NCBI GenBank assembly: GCA_030446955.1
Contig: JAUJMG010000067.1
Location: forward strand, 1-15,062
Origin: Thermomicrobiales bacterium
Lineage (GTDB): Bacteria > Chloroflexota > Chloroflexia > Thermomicrobiales > UBA6265
Direction of reading: 5' to 3'
DNA: 15,062 nucleotides
This document shows, one piece after another, positions 1 to 7,252 of the stretch. The position numbers were made by a program, and so were the translations under genes. The notes below the pieces were generated by a model. It did not search any database. It saw only the letters and a program-made list of their open reading frames with translations, and was not told the DNA's origin. Every line of letters begins with the position of its first letter. Within the stretch, counting starts at the first letter, position 1.

Positions 1-73
1 TGCAAGGCTGATCCGACCCCCGTGGACAACCATAGGCGTGCTAGACCTCGCTCAACGGAGGAGACCGCTCTCG

Positions 74-436
74 ATGCCGCCTGATGACGTTCCCTCTGCC
101 CCCATTCGCCACCCCATCCGGCAGGTACCCTACGACGCCCAATGCATCCCTCTGATTGGAGAGACGCTGGGCGGCGACGTTACCCTGGCGCCGTTCCGCC
201 TCCCCGGTGCCGCGGTCCACCAGATCCTCGTCCCGGGCTCCGGCGGTCGTCCCGCCGCGATGCTCACCCTCTGGCCTTCAATCCGCCGCGTGGATGCCGT
301 TGGCGGCTCGGCCACCGTCGTCTTCACCGATGTCACTACGGTGGACCTCGTCGGTGAGATCGAAGCGCAGTTCCGCCGTACGACCCGGGAGTACCTGATT
401 GTCGCCCGCGGCGGCAAGATCATCGTCCGTGCCTGA
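74..436 (+). CDS. Conserved-looking hypothetical protein, 120 aa
   Basis: I do not recognise a named family. The frame is open from position 38, but the ATG at 74 is chosen because GGAGGAG (57-63) lies 10 nt upstream. The product is a small soluble protein with no signal peptide or membrane segment. The first 25 residues are Pro-rich and probably flexible. Residues 30-120 look like alternating beta strands, with a central LTLWPSIRRVDAVGG stretch, then VVFTDVTTVDL and a C-terminal YLIVARGGKIIV strand, suggesting a compact beta-rich domain. Codon use matches the neighbours. The gene is convergent with the CapA-like gene and separated from it by a repeat-bearing gap. Confidence is good that it is coding and nil for function. 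Confidence 0.7.
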   Translation: MPPDDVPSAPIRHPIRQVPYDAQCIPLIGETLGGDVTLAPFRLPGAAVHQILVPGSGGRPAAMLTLWPSIRRVDAVGGSATVVFTDVTTVDLVGEIEAQFRRTTREYLIVARGGKIIVRA

Positions 437-475
437 TCAGTGGGTAATGGGGGATGGGAGAGCACCCCCGGCCCG

Positions 476-636
476 CGCCCCCCCGGCCCCCAATTCTGGG
501 CGGAGAGCCGTGCCACGCTCAGTCCTGTCACGAAAACCGCGTCGTCTACCACGACGCTACCCAAGCGGAGAACCGGTCGGCCACGTTGTCGCATGATGCT
601 CGCCGTTCTCCCCCAGAATTGGGGGGGCCGGGGGCG
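476..636. repeat. Inverted pair of C-rich palindromes (REPIN/MITE-like)
   Basis: The left arm (476-505) and the reverse complement of the right arm (608-636) share the layout CG, C-run, GG, C-run, AATTCTGGG, then a GGAG end. They differ mainly in the lengths of the C runs (7+5 against 5+7) and one or two bases near the end. Each arm is itself palindromic around GAATT (for example CCCCCA GAAT TGGGGG at 610-625). About 100 bp of unique sequence separates the arms. Two inverted palindromic units form the organisation of REPIN/BIME elements and of small MITEs. I see no obvious target-site duplication and no transposase in the window. The element may also act as a bidirectional transcription stop between the convergent genes. 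Confidence 0.55.
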
Positions 637-768
637 TGCTTCGGCAGGGTCTCCACATGGACAAGACGACACAGATTCTGCAACGACGAGATCCTGTCCG
701 ACCTTCCCTCGGTGCTTGCCCGTATCGCGGCGGCCGGTCGTCGACTCGACGCAGTGCAGAAGGGCTAA

Positions 769-783
769 GCTCCGATCAGGAGC
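769..783 (-). terminator. Small hairpin just past the CapA-like stop codon
   Basis: GCTCC (769-773) and GGAGC (779-783) form a 5-bp stem with a 5-nt loop, starting 3 nt after the minus-strand stop at 786-788. In the minus direction it is followed by a short mixed T/C tract. The stem is weak, so it is only a candidate 3' end for the three-gene unit. Confidence 0.22.
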
Positions 784-785
784 AC

Positions 786-2438
786 CTACCGCTCCGCCAG
801 CCGGTCCGTCGAGCGCCAGAACCGATCCATGATCGCGGCCTGCTCGCCTTCGGTCATTAAGCGGGGCTGGTGGAAGTCCTGGATCTCGACGCCACGGGTG
901 CGGATGCCGGCGACCTGGGAACCGCGCAGAGTGATCTCCAGGATCAGGCCCTGGCGGGTGTCCACGCTGTACATCTGGTCGAAGATGAAGTTGCCGACGG
1001 AGTAGACGATCGGCTTGCCGCCGTAGACCTCCATCCCCTGGATGATGTGGGGGTGGTTCGTCACCACCATCGTCGCCCCGGCGTCGATCGCCCCGTGGGC
1101 GATCTCCTGCACCCACGCCGGCACGATCCAGCGGTATTCCGCCCCCATGTGCAGGTAGGGAATGACGATGTCGTACTGCTCCACCGCAGCCGCGATATCG
1201 GCCACCACCTGATCGTAGGCAAAAGGATTGGTGCCGGGGGAATCCGGCCCGGCCCCCCAGTCGGGGCCGACCACGCCCATCTCCTCGTCCCGCTCCGGGT
1301 AGTCAAGGTTGGCCGTTACTCCATCAACACCGAGCACGGCCACCGAGAGACCCTTGACCTCCGTCACCCAGGGCTGGCGTGCCTCGTCAAGTGTCCGCCC
1401 TGCTCCGAAGAACGGGAGGTTCGCGGCCTCCAGGGCATCCATCGTGTCCAGCAGCCCCTGCGCCCCCCAACCCTCGCTGTTCCAGTGAGCGTGGTTGTTG
1501 GCAAGACTGACCGCGTCGATGCCGGCCAACTTGAACCCGTCGATCATTGCCGGATCGGAGACAAAACTGAACGAGTGGATGTCCGCCGGCTGCGGCAGCG
1601 TGGCCGAGAGGTTCCCCTCCAGGTTGGCAATGGTCAGGTCAAAGGAGGCGAGAGTGTCCGCGACCTCTAAGAAGGGGTGGGTAAAGTCTCCATAGAACGC
1701 CATCTTGGCGTGCACGTTGCGCCCCGGCACGATGTCGCCCACGACGCCGATGCGGAGGATCGGCCCTCCTCCGTCATCACTGCCGTCCCGCAGCGGGTCC
1801 ACCCCGTCCACCGAGAGAACGTTGGCCCGGAAGTTCACCTGATCCAGCGGCACCAGAGCCACGCCGCCCGGGTGGTCGGCAAAGCCCGCGACCAAGGCAT
1901 CGTAGTCGGGGAAGGTGGCGGTCGGCGTCGTGCCCGCCGGCTCCTGCCCCTCAATGGCCAACACCTCCACCGGCAACCGCGCCGGCGAGCCGGCCTCCGC
2001 CCAATCGACGATCTGCCCTCGGAGGATGCCCTCAAGCTGCTCGCTGCCAATGCCGAAGAGTGGCAACCGCGGCGAGGTGACCAGGGCCATCCCTTCCGGC
2101 ACCGGCGCAAGGGGCGCCACCTGGCCGCTCACCTCCACTTCAGCCGGTGTGCTTGTCAGAGGGGCAGCAGCGACACCGCCGGATGTAGCGGGCACCGGTG
2201 TGACGGTGGGTTCCAGGGTGTTCGCCACAACCGCCCCGGATGACGACCCTTTGGCGGGTGCTGGAGCAGCATCTCCTCGTCCCACGACCAGGGCGGATCC
2301 GGCCGCCGCGGCGCCGAGCCCCGCAACCCCGAGCCCCGCGGCCACCAGCCTCCGTCGCCGGATCCGCCGCCCGAGTAGCCCAAGAACGCCCTCACGGGGT
2401 TCGGCATCCATGTGTGAATCGTCGGAACGTGGAGGCAT
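786..2438 (-). CDS. CapA-family (PGA_cap) protein with N-terminal binding-protein-like region
   Basis: This is a CapA/PGA_cap metallophosphatase-like protein of 550 aa. A GTG at 2501 would add 21 residues, but the ATG at 2438 has AGGAG 7 nt upstream and is preferred. Residues 24-30 (RRIRRRR) precede a hydrophobic stretch (31-52), giving a membrane anchor or Tat-like signal, then a Pro/Ala/Thr linker. Residues about 116-220 resemble part of a periplasmic phosphate-binding-type domain. The CapA domain spans about 228-505, with GD (D235), NLE (N272, E274), the signature NNH (314-316), H430, NHPH (H462, H464) and the YSVGNFIFDQ block. CapA homologues act in capsule (poly-gamma-glutamate) or cell-surface polymer handling, but the reaction for this subgroup is not established. 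The gene follows the amidase gene by 89 bp on the same strand, so co-transcription is likely. No capBC genes are present. Confidence 0.88.
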   Translation of the reverse strand: MPPRSDDSHMDAEPREGVLGLLGRRIRRRRLVAAGLGVAGLGAAAAGSALVVGRGDAAPAPAKGSSSGAVVANTLEPTVTPVPATSGGVAAAPLTSTPAEVEVSGQVAPLAPVPEGMALVTSPRLPLFGIGSEQLEGILRGQIVDWAEAGSPARLPVEVLAIEGQEPAGTTPTATFPDYDALVAGFADHPGGVALVPLDQVNFRANVLSVDGVDPLRDGSDDGGGPILRIGVVGDIVPGRNVHAKMAFYGDFTHPFLEVADTLASFDLTIANLEGNLSATLPQPADIHSFSFVSDPAMIDGFKLAGIDAVSLANNHAHWNSEGWGAQGLLDTMDALEAANLPFFGAGRTLDEARQPWVTEVKGLSVAVLGVDGVTANLDYPERDEEMGVVGPDWGAGPDSPGTNPFAYDQVVADIAAAVEQYDIVIPYLHMGAEYRWIVPAWVQEIAHGAIDAGATMVVTNHPHIIQGMEVYGGKPIVYSVGNFIFDQMYSVDTRQGLILEITLRGSQVAGIRTRGVEIQDFHQPRLMTEGEQAAIMDRFWRSTDRLAER

Positions 2439-2445
2439 CCAATGG

Positions 2446-2450
2446 CTCCT
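2446..2450 (-). promoter_or_regulatory. SD site that sets the CapA-like start
   Basis: On the minus strand this reads AGGAG, 7 nt before the ATG at 2438-2436. The upstream in-frame GTG (2501) and the downstream ATG (2411) lack a comparable site, so this fixes the start and gives a 550-residue product. Confidence 0.6.
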
Positions 2451-2527
2451 ACTACTCGGCGGCGCGATCGTTAGCGCGATCTCTTCCGGCCCACGAGACA
2501 CGACGGATTCCGCACCCGCAGGCTCCG

Positions 2528-3805
2528 CTAACCCGGGAACTCCTCCAAGTACGCCAGAATGGCCTCCTCGTAGGCAGAAACGACCGCGTCGTGGCCCTGC
2601 TCACTTGCCAGGAATCGAGCGTCACCGTCGTCGGAGATGAACAGAGCCTCCACGATCGCGCCGGGCATCTGGCTTGCCGTGATCGCCCCCGGCACATCTG
2701 GTCCGGTCATGATCATGTGGTCGAAAAAGCCCGGATCGTTGGCGTCAACGTCGATCTTCTCGTCGTCATTGACCTCCCGCGCCAACGTTTCGAATCCGGC
2801 CGCCGCGAAGTGCTCCCCGAGCGAGCGGTAGACCAGAGTCGCGAACCGCTGGTTCCGGTCCCCGAACGGGCGTACCCCGGTGTACCACGTCTCGTACCCC
2901 TTCGCGGTCGGTGAGGGGCGATCATAGCCGTTGAGGTGCATCGAAACGAGCAGGTCGGCGCCCGCCGCGTTGCAGACGTTGATCCGGGCCTGCTGCTCGT
3001 CGATCTCGCCCGCGCGCTTGATGCGCTTCGCCTCGACGTCGGCGGCGTAACCCGGCCTGGGTGCCGTGGTCAGGCTTTCACCATCGCCATTGACATCGGC
3101 TCCGCTCGCGTTCACCGCGTTTGGCGTCCGTCGAGTGAGGATGACCGTGATGCCACGGGCTCGCAATCGCCCGGCAAGGTCGAGGGCATGGGCCAGGTTG
3201 TAATCCGCTTCCGCCATGAACGGAAGCCCCCCACCCGGCTCACGCGTGTATCCCGTATCGTCGCCGCCGTGTCCTGGGTCCAGGCAGACCACCGGAACGT
3301 CATCTGCCGGGGGCACGGAGGCGGGGCTGGCAACCGGACCCGCGGCAGCAGCCAACTCCGCTTCGGGTGAGGCGATGGCCGCCAGTGCGGGTGCGGTCGG
3401 CTCCGGCTCTCGCCGTTCGCCCCGATCGAAGACGCCGCCTGCACCGGCCGCGACGACCGTCATGCTGACGAAGAGCAGTGTGCCCAGAGCCAGAACCCGG
3501 CCCCCGACTCGGCGCGACGCGGCTCGCTCCGATCGCGATCTCCGCTCTTGGCCCTCAGGAGATACCGGCCCGGGATCGACATTGGCTCGCTCGGCCGGTG
3601 TGAAGACCGCTTGCCGTCGCTCCCGGATGACCCGGCGTTCTTCATCCGTCAGCCGCCGTCGCTGTCCAGCCAAGACCGCCGGCCGGGGACCACCGGGATC
3701 ACCGATCGCCTTCCGCGCCCGCGTGCGGCGGGGCAGATCGGCATACGGATCCTCCCGCCCGGCCGAGGCGGCGTAGCTGCGCAGCGGCTCCCTTCGCTCA
3801 GGCAA
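2528..3805 (-). CDS. Membrane-anchored N-acetylmuramoyl-L-alanine amidase (Amidase_3)
   Basis: This 425-aa protein should cleave the amide bond between N-acetylmuramic acid and L-alanine in peptidoglycan. Residues 1-100 are charged and Arg-rich and probably cytoplasmic. A single membrane segment lies at about 103-123, followed by an Ala/Pro linker to 168. The Amidase_3 domain (169-422) has CLDPGHGG (H179), E199, SMHLNG (H290) and the late glutamate in GAIVEALF (E386), which match the Zn ligands and catalytic Glu of the family. The start is TTG at 3805, supported by GGGAGGT 8 nt upstream, and it overlaps the last 8 nt of the M81 gene, so translation is probably coupled. An insertion (about 230-265, NASGADVNGDGESL) lies between the second and third ligands. 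The long basic cytoplasmic tail is unusual for this family. Confidence 0.9.
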   Translation of the reverse strand: MPERREPLRSYAASAGREDPYADLPRRTRARKAIGDPGGPRPAVLAGQRRRLTDEERRVIRERRQAVFTPAERANVDPGPVSPEGQERRSRSERAASRRVGGRVLALGTLLFVSMTVVAAGAGGVFDRGERREPEPTAPALAAIASPEAELAAAAGPVASPASVPPADDVPVVCLDPGHGGDDTGYTREPGGGLPFMAEADYNLAHALDLAGRLRARGITVILTRRTPNAVNASGADVNGDGESLTTAPRPGYAADVEAKRIKRAGEIDEQQARINVCNAAGADLLVSMHLNGYDRPSPTAKGYETWYTGVRPFGDRNQRFATLVYRSLGEHFAAAGFETLAREVNDDEKIDVDANDPGFFDHMIMTGPDVPGAITASQMPGAIVEALFISDDGDARFLASEQGHDAVVSAYEEAILAYLEEFPG

Positions 3806-5345
3806 GGAACCGGACCTCCCGATCCAGCGGCCAGATCGGGCGCCGCACTCGCCGATACGGAAGCGAGACGAGGTCCGAGCCGCTCAAACCCGGCGTCTCC
3901 ACCTCCAGCACCGCGGCAGCCAGAGGCTCAAAGGCCGCCCGGAAGTGGACGCTGGACTTCACCGCCAGCACCCGCCGCGCGGCCGGGTCAATCCCTGCGG
4001 CTCGGAACAACTCCGGATCCAGCGCCTGCACCCGACGCTCGCAGACCACCACCTCGACTCCGCCTGCCTCCAGCACCGCGGTTCGACCGAGCCGCGTCGC
4101 GCCTCCGGTCCCCATGGGCCCCCGGTTCGTAAAGGCACCATCGGTCAGCGCGCACACGCGCCAGGCAGCCTCCACCGGTGCGCCCGTGCGCGAATCCGTT
4201 CGCCCACCCACGCCCCGCTGCACGACCCCACCCACGCCAACGCCGGCCGCCGCCGCAACCGTCTCGGGGTCCGCGATCACGCCCAGCGCCGCCCCAGTCA
4301 CGCCTCGCGCTAGAAGCCGCGCCAGCAACGTTGTCCCGTCCCCGGCTGCCCCCGCCCCAGGATTGTCTGCCACGTCGGCCAGCACCACAGGTCGTCCGGG
4401 TTTGGTGAGATCGAGGGCTTGGTCGATCGCCTCGTCGGGCGGCAGGCCGCGCGTCGCAAACCGTGCCCGCCGGTCCCACACGGTGCTGGCGACCCGATCC
4501 GCCAGGCTGTCAGCAAGGCTCTGGTCTCCGTCCGTGGCAACATGCACGCTCAGCCCAGCAGCCGGCACATCACTGTACGGGAACCCACCGGCAACCGAGA
4601 TCGACACCACGCCTGGCTCCCGCCGAAACGCCTCAGCGTGACGCATCACATCCCGCATCGGTGTTGGGCCGGTGGTGCGCTGGGCCGGCAGCGGAGCGAG
4701 GAGCGGCACGATCCGCAAGGCGGTCGCCGGGTGCAGCGGTCGGCGCCGCAGCGTCAGCACGTGTTCCACCGCTTCCTGGCCCCGCTCGTAGGTGTCGACA
4801 TGAGGATAGGTGCCATAGCCGATCAGCAGATCGGCGGAGGTGGCCATCAGTGACGAGACATTGGCGTGGAAGTCCAGCACCGCCACCAGCGGCACGTTTG
4901 GGCCAATGACGGCACGCACGTCCCGCAACAGCGCTCCCTCGGCGTCTTCCTCGCCCTCGGCGACCATCGCGCCGTGGAGCGCGAGCACCACGCCCGAGAG
5001 CGGCAACGGCCCGGTGTAGGGTGGGCGGAGCCGATCTAGCAGGCGATCCCGAAGATGCTCGAACGCCTCACGGGTCACCACCCCGCCAGGCGTGGCAGAG
5101 GCGAACAGCGTCGGCACGAGCGTAGCCCCGGCCTCTGTCGCCGCGTCGACGATTCCCCCGAGAACATTCCGGGCACCGCGTCCCTGTTGGACCACGGCAT
5201 CTCCCACGAGATAGGCCCGGGCCCGGAAAGCGTCCAGGGTGGTCTTCATCGGGGAGAAGGTGTTGGTCTCGTGAGAGATGCCGCCCACGGCGATCCGCGG
5301 ACCGAGACGGCGGGAAGCGGAGGGGGGGGATGAAAAGCGGTGCAT
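3798..5345 (-). CDS. M81 family metallopeptidase (MlrC-like)
   Basis: This 515-aa protein belongs to peptidase family M81. The founding member, MlrC (microcystinase C), finishes the breakdown of linearised microcystin; most homologues have unknown substrates, presumably small or unusual peptides. The N-terminal domain (about 16-300) carries the family signatures GGISHETNTFS (21-31), LHGAMVAEGEEDAEG (123-137), LDFHANVS (157-164) and YGTYPHVDTYERG (177-189). D158, H160 and H182 have the D-x-H-x21-H spacing of the proposed Zn ligands. The C-terminal MlrC_C domain (about 313-505) begins at VVLADVADNPGAG. There is no signal peptide, so it should be cytoplasmic. The ATG at 5345 has only a weak purine tract upstream. 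It is the first gene of the unit that continues into the amidase and CapA-like genes. Confidence 0.9.
   Translation of the reverse strand: MHRFSSPPSASRRLGPRIAVGGISHETNTFSPMKTTLDAFRARAYLVGDAVVQQGRGARNVLGGIVDAATEAGATLVPTLFASATPGGVVTREAFEHLRDRLLDRLRPPYTGPLPLSGVVLALHGAMVAEGEEDAEGALLRDVRAVIGPNVPLVAVLDFHANVSSLMATSADLLIGYGTYPHVDTYERGQEAVEHVLTLRRRPLHPATALRIVPLLAPLPAQRTTGPTPMRDVMRHAEAFRREPGVVSISVAGGFPYSDVPAAGLSVHVATDGDQSLADSLADRVASTVWDRRARFATRGLPPDEAIDQALDLTKPGRPVVLADVADNPGAGAAGDGTTLLARLLARGVTGAALGVIADPETVAAAAGVGVGGVVQRGVGGRTDSRTGAPVEAAWRVCALTDGAFTNRGPMGTGGATRLGRTAVLEAGGVEVVVCERRVQALDPELFRAAGIDPAARRVLAVKSSVHFRAAFEPLAAAVLEVETPGLSGSDLVSLPYRRVRRPIWPLDREVRFLA
3814..3820 (-). promoter_or_regulatory. SD site for the TTG start of the amidase
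   Basis: On the minus strand it reads GGGAGGT, 8 nt upstream of TTG (3805-3803), and lies inside the last codons of the M81 gene. It justifies a TTG start that overlaps the M81 stop codon. Confidence 0.6.
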
Positions 5346-5439
5346 GGCCCCGTTTCAGACCGCGCCGGCAGCGAGGACCGGCCGGCAGGCGCATGCTGCC
5401 GACACCCTTCGCCACTCCGGCAAACAACCGTGATACCGG

Positions 5440-5469
5440 AGCATAGGCGATGCCCGGCACGCCCGGCAA
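5440..5469 (-). promoter_or_regulatory. Candidate promoter for the M81-amidase-CapA unit
   Basis: On the minus strand TTGCCG (5469-5464) and TATGCT (5445-5440) are separated by 18 bp and resemble sigma-70-type -35 and -10 boxes. They would give a leader of roughly 90 nt before the ATG at 5345. This is pattern matching only. Confidence 0.35.
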
Positions 5470-5476
5470 GCCGGGC
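5461..5476. terminator. Perfect 7-bp inverted repeat downstream of the protease gene
   Basis: GCCCGGC (5461-5467) and GCCGGGC (5470-5476) can form a compact G/C hairpin about 68 nt past the protease stop codon. It has no T tract and overlaps the candidate -35 box, so it may be either a weak terminator or an operator. Confidence 0.3.
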
Positions 5477-5543
5477 CAACCCTTGGGGATGCGTCATCCG
5501 ACCCGTCCACACTTGCCCAGGCCGGACTCCAATGGGAGCTTAG

Positions 5544-6365
5544 TTAGACGCCCACTCGCGCCACATTGGCCGCGAGCGCCCGCAGGATCGTCTTGAGCTG
5601 GAAGACGGTCAGCCCCGGGTGCTTGGTCAGGATCCGGGCGACGATGCCGGCAATATGCGGAGTGGCAAAACTGTTGCCGGTGGCCGTGATCCAGCTTCCG
5701 CCCTGCCAGGCCACCCGGACGTCGATGCCGTGAGCGCCAAATTCTACCGGCGGATCCGGGTTGTAATAGAAGCGCTCCGGATCCGGCACGTCGTGGGCGG
5801 CGACGGAGACCACTGCCGCGTAGGTGGAGGGAAAGGAGGGAGCCGGCAGGTTGTTGGCCGCCACCACCAGCGGGATGTGGCGGAAATACGCCAGGTCGGC
5901 CAGCTCGTGCAGGATCCCGAAGAAGTCCTGCTTGGTCGAGCCGAGGCTTAGGTTGCAGACATCCATCCCTGCCTCGATCGCCCACCGCAGTCCGGCCGCG
6001 AAATGGATGCCCTTGCCCGTCAACCCGGCTCCCAGCACCTTCACGCTGTAAAGCTCGCACTCCGGTGCCAGGCTTCGGATGATCCCCGCGCAGGCGTTCC
6101 CGTGGCCGTAGGCATCCCCGTGCGGTGACTCATCGTAGGTCAGCGCCTCCGGCGTCCCCCCGATCTGAACGTAGCCCTGCACCCCGCCGACCGCTGGGTG
6201 GTCGGCGTCGATGCCACTATCAATGATCGCGACCTTGACCCCGGCGCCCGTGCTGCTGCCCCAGGCCCACTCCGGCGTGAGATCGTCCAGACCCGGGATC
6301 GGGTGCAGGGTCTGGAGCGCGTCCGTCGCGAAGGCGGCTGACCAGGCGGGCCGAAGCTGGCTCAT
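5544..6365 (-). CDS. Subtilisin-like (S8) serine protease, minimal intracellular form
   Basis: This is a 273-aa S8 peptidase. The ATG at 6365 is chosen because GGGGGAGG lies 4 nt upstream and the ATG overlaps the GAF gene stop (ATGA); 29 more residues would be possible upstream. The catalytic triad is visible: D49 in AIIDSGID, H88 in YGHGNACAGI and S232 in GNSFATPHIAG, with oxyanion N171 in VVAANN. The motifs are variant (GHGNACAG for the usual HGTHVAG, GNS for GTS). There is no signal peptide, propeptide or membrane anchor, so it should act in the cytosol. It is the last gene of the cyclase/STAND-GAF-protease unit and is translationally coupled to the GAF gene, which suggests that its activity is tied to the upstream sensor proteins. 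It could also be a stand-alone intracellular subtilisin. Confidence 0.87.
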   Translation of the reverse strand: MSQLRPAWSAAFATDALQTLHPIPGLDDLTPEWAWGSSTGAGVKVAIIDSGIDADHPAVGGVQGYVQIGGTPEALTYDESPHGDAYGHGNACAGIIRSLAPECELYSVKVLGAGLTGKGIHFAAGLRWAIEAGMDVCNLSLGSTKQDFFGILHELADLAYFRHIPLVVAANNLPAPSFPSTYAAVVSVAAHDVPDPERFYYNPDPPVEFGAHGIDVRVAWQGGSWITATGNSFATPHIAGIVARILTKHPGLTVFQLKTILRALAANVARVGV

Positions 6366-7252
6366 CGAGCCTCCCCCAATCCTGTCCCCCAACTCCCAGC
6401 AGTCGGTCGGGTGCGCAGGTACCCAGCGAACCCTTCCAGCAGCGCCCGGCACGCCATCCGCTCCCGGTCTCCCTGAGACGCGATCTCCTGCACCAGGCTC
6501 GCCAGAGAGAGCGCGTCCTCATAGGCCGGGTCAACCTCGACCCCGTCCGCGAACGCCCCGGCCCGATCTTGCAGATCAGACGGGCTCGCCGTCCGGTCGC
6601 CGAGCCCGCCGAGCACCCCGCTCAGCAACCCGGCCAGGCGCCGCCGCGTCCCGGATTGCTCGACCGCCACGCCCGCCTGCTGCGCGAACAACCCCAGCGT
6701 CGCGATATCGTCTGGCGAAAAGGAGGCCGCCCCTTCCTTGTCCAGCAGTTCCAGGACCCCGATCACCCGCTCCTCCGCTACGAGAGGAACGGCGAGGATA
6801 CTGCCCGGCGCGTACCCCACATCACGGGCGATGTCGGCCGCCTGACGTGGGTCGTTCGAGGCGTCGGAGACGGCCATCGGTTGGCCGCTCACCGCGACCA
6901 GCCCAGCTATGCCATGCCCGAGCGGCACCCGGAACTTCTTGACCTCGGCCGCCTTCGGGCCGATCGCCACCTCGAAGATGAGTTCCTGGGCCGCCTCGTC
7001 GATGAGAAACAGCGCCCCAGCCCGAGCGCCGATCACCGCCGCGGCCGTCTCCACGATCAACTCCAGCAGACGGGTATGGGAGACTGGCGCTGCGATGACC
7101 GCAGCCGTCCCGGCGAGGGACAGCGCATCGCGCAACTCCTCCGCCAGCCGTTCCTCGCCGAGTCGCCGCCGCAGCCGCTCAATCTCCTCCGCCTGCTGGG
7201 CAATCGTTGCCCGCGCCTCCGCCAGTGCCCCGTCCTCCGCTCCCGCGCTCAC
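6362..7252 (-). CDS. Coiled-coil + GAF domain sensor protein
   Basis: This is a 296-aa soluble protein. Residues 8-45 (EARATIAQQAEEIERLRRRL and onward) form a likely coiled coil for dimerisation. A GAF domain spans about 58-197, ending in LLDKEGAASFSPDDI and the final helix GLFAQQAGVAVEQ. D171-K172, F178 and D182 approximate the NKFDE motif seen in cyclic-nucleotide GAF domains, with Asn changed to Asp and Glu to Ile, but the motif also occurs loosely in other GAF domains, so the ligand is unknown. The C-terminal 100 residues are helical with no recognised output domain. The GTG start at 7252 overlaps the upstream stop (GTGA) and has GGGAGGGG upstream. The stop overlaps the protease start (ATGA). 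It is probably the sensing or adaptor partner of the two neighbours. Confidence 0.85.
   Translation of the reverse strand: MSAGAEDGALAEARATIAQQAEEIERLRRRLGEERLAEELRDALSLAGTAAVIAAPVSHTRLLELIVETAAAVIGARAGALFLIDEAAQELIFEVAIGPKAAEVKKFRVPLGHGIAGLVAVSGQPMAVSDASNDPRQAADIARDVGYAPGSILAVPLVAEERVIGVLELLDKEGAASFSPDDIATLGLFAQQAGVAVEQSGTRRRLAGLLSGVLGGLGDRTASPSDLQDRAGAFADGVEVDPAYEDALSLASLVQEIASQGDRERMACRALLEGFAGYLRTRPTAGSWGTGLGEAR

Larger units (their letters stand above)
437..785. other. 349-bp gap with REPIN-like inverted repeats
   Basis: I see no convincing gene here: the short open frames have no SD site and use codons poorly. The gap lies between two convergent genes. It holds two C/G-rich palindromic units in inverted orientation (476-505 and 608-636), a 6-bp hairpin between them (CGTCGT 540-545 / ACGACG 551-556), and a short hairpin next to the CapA stop codon. 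Nothing resembling a tRNA or other structured RNA was seen in 637-765. Confidence 0.6.
5346..5543. other. Non-coding gap between the protease and M81 genes
   Basis: No gene is evident in these 198 bp between two genes read on the minus strand. It contains a candidate promoter for the M81 unit and a GCCCGGC/GCCGGGC hairpin, both described separately. Confidence 0.5.

Noticed and set aside
437..785. Possible CRISPR array or tRNA in the C-rich gap
   Set aside because: There are only two inverted repeat units with no regular spacers, and no cloverleaf with a T-loop or anticodon arm could be built.
130..1116. Long minus-strand open frame (328 codons) across the first gene and the gap
   Set aside because: It is antisense to the 74-436 gene and overlaps the end of the CapA-like gene. 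It is Arg/Pro/Gly-rich with no domain, a typical shadow frame in G/C-rich DNA.
870..1670. Plus-strand open frame inside the CapA-like gene
   Set aside because: It is antisense to a gene with clear CapA motifs and its composition (Val/His/Arg-rich) is that of a complementary-strand shadow.
2439..2501. N-terminal extension of the CapA-like protein from GTG 2501
   Set aside because: The ATG at 2438 has AGGAG at ideal spacing, and the extension adds no signal-peptide feature.
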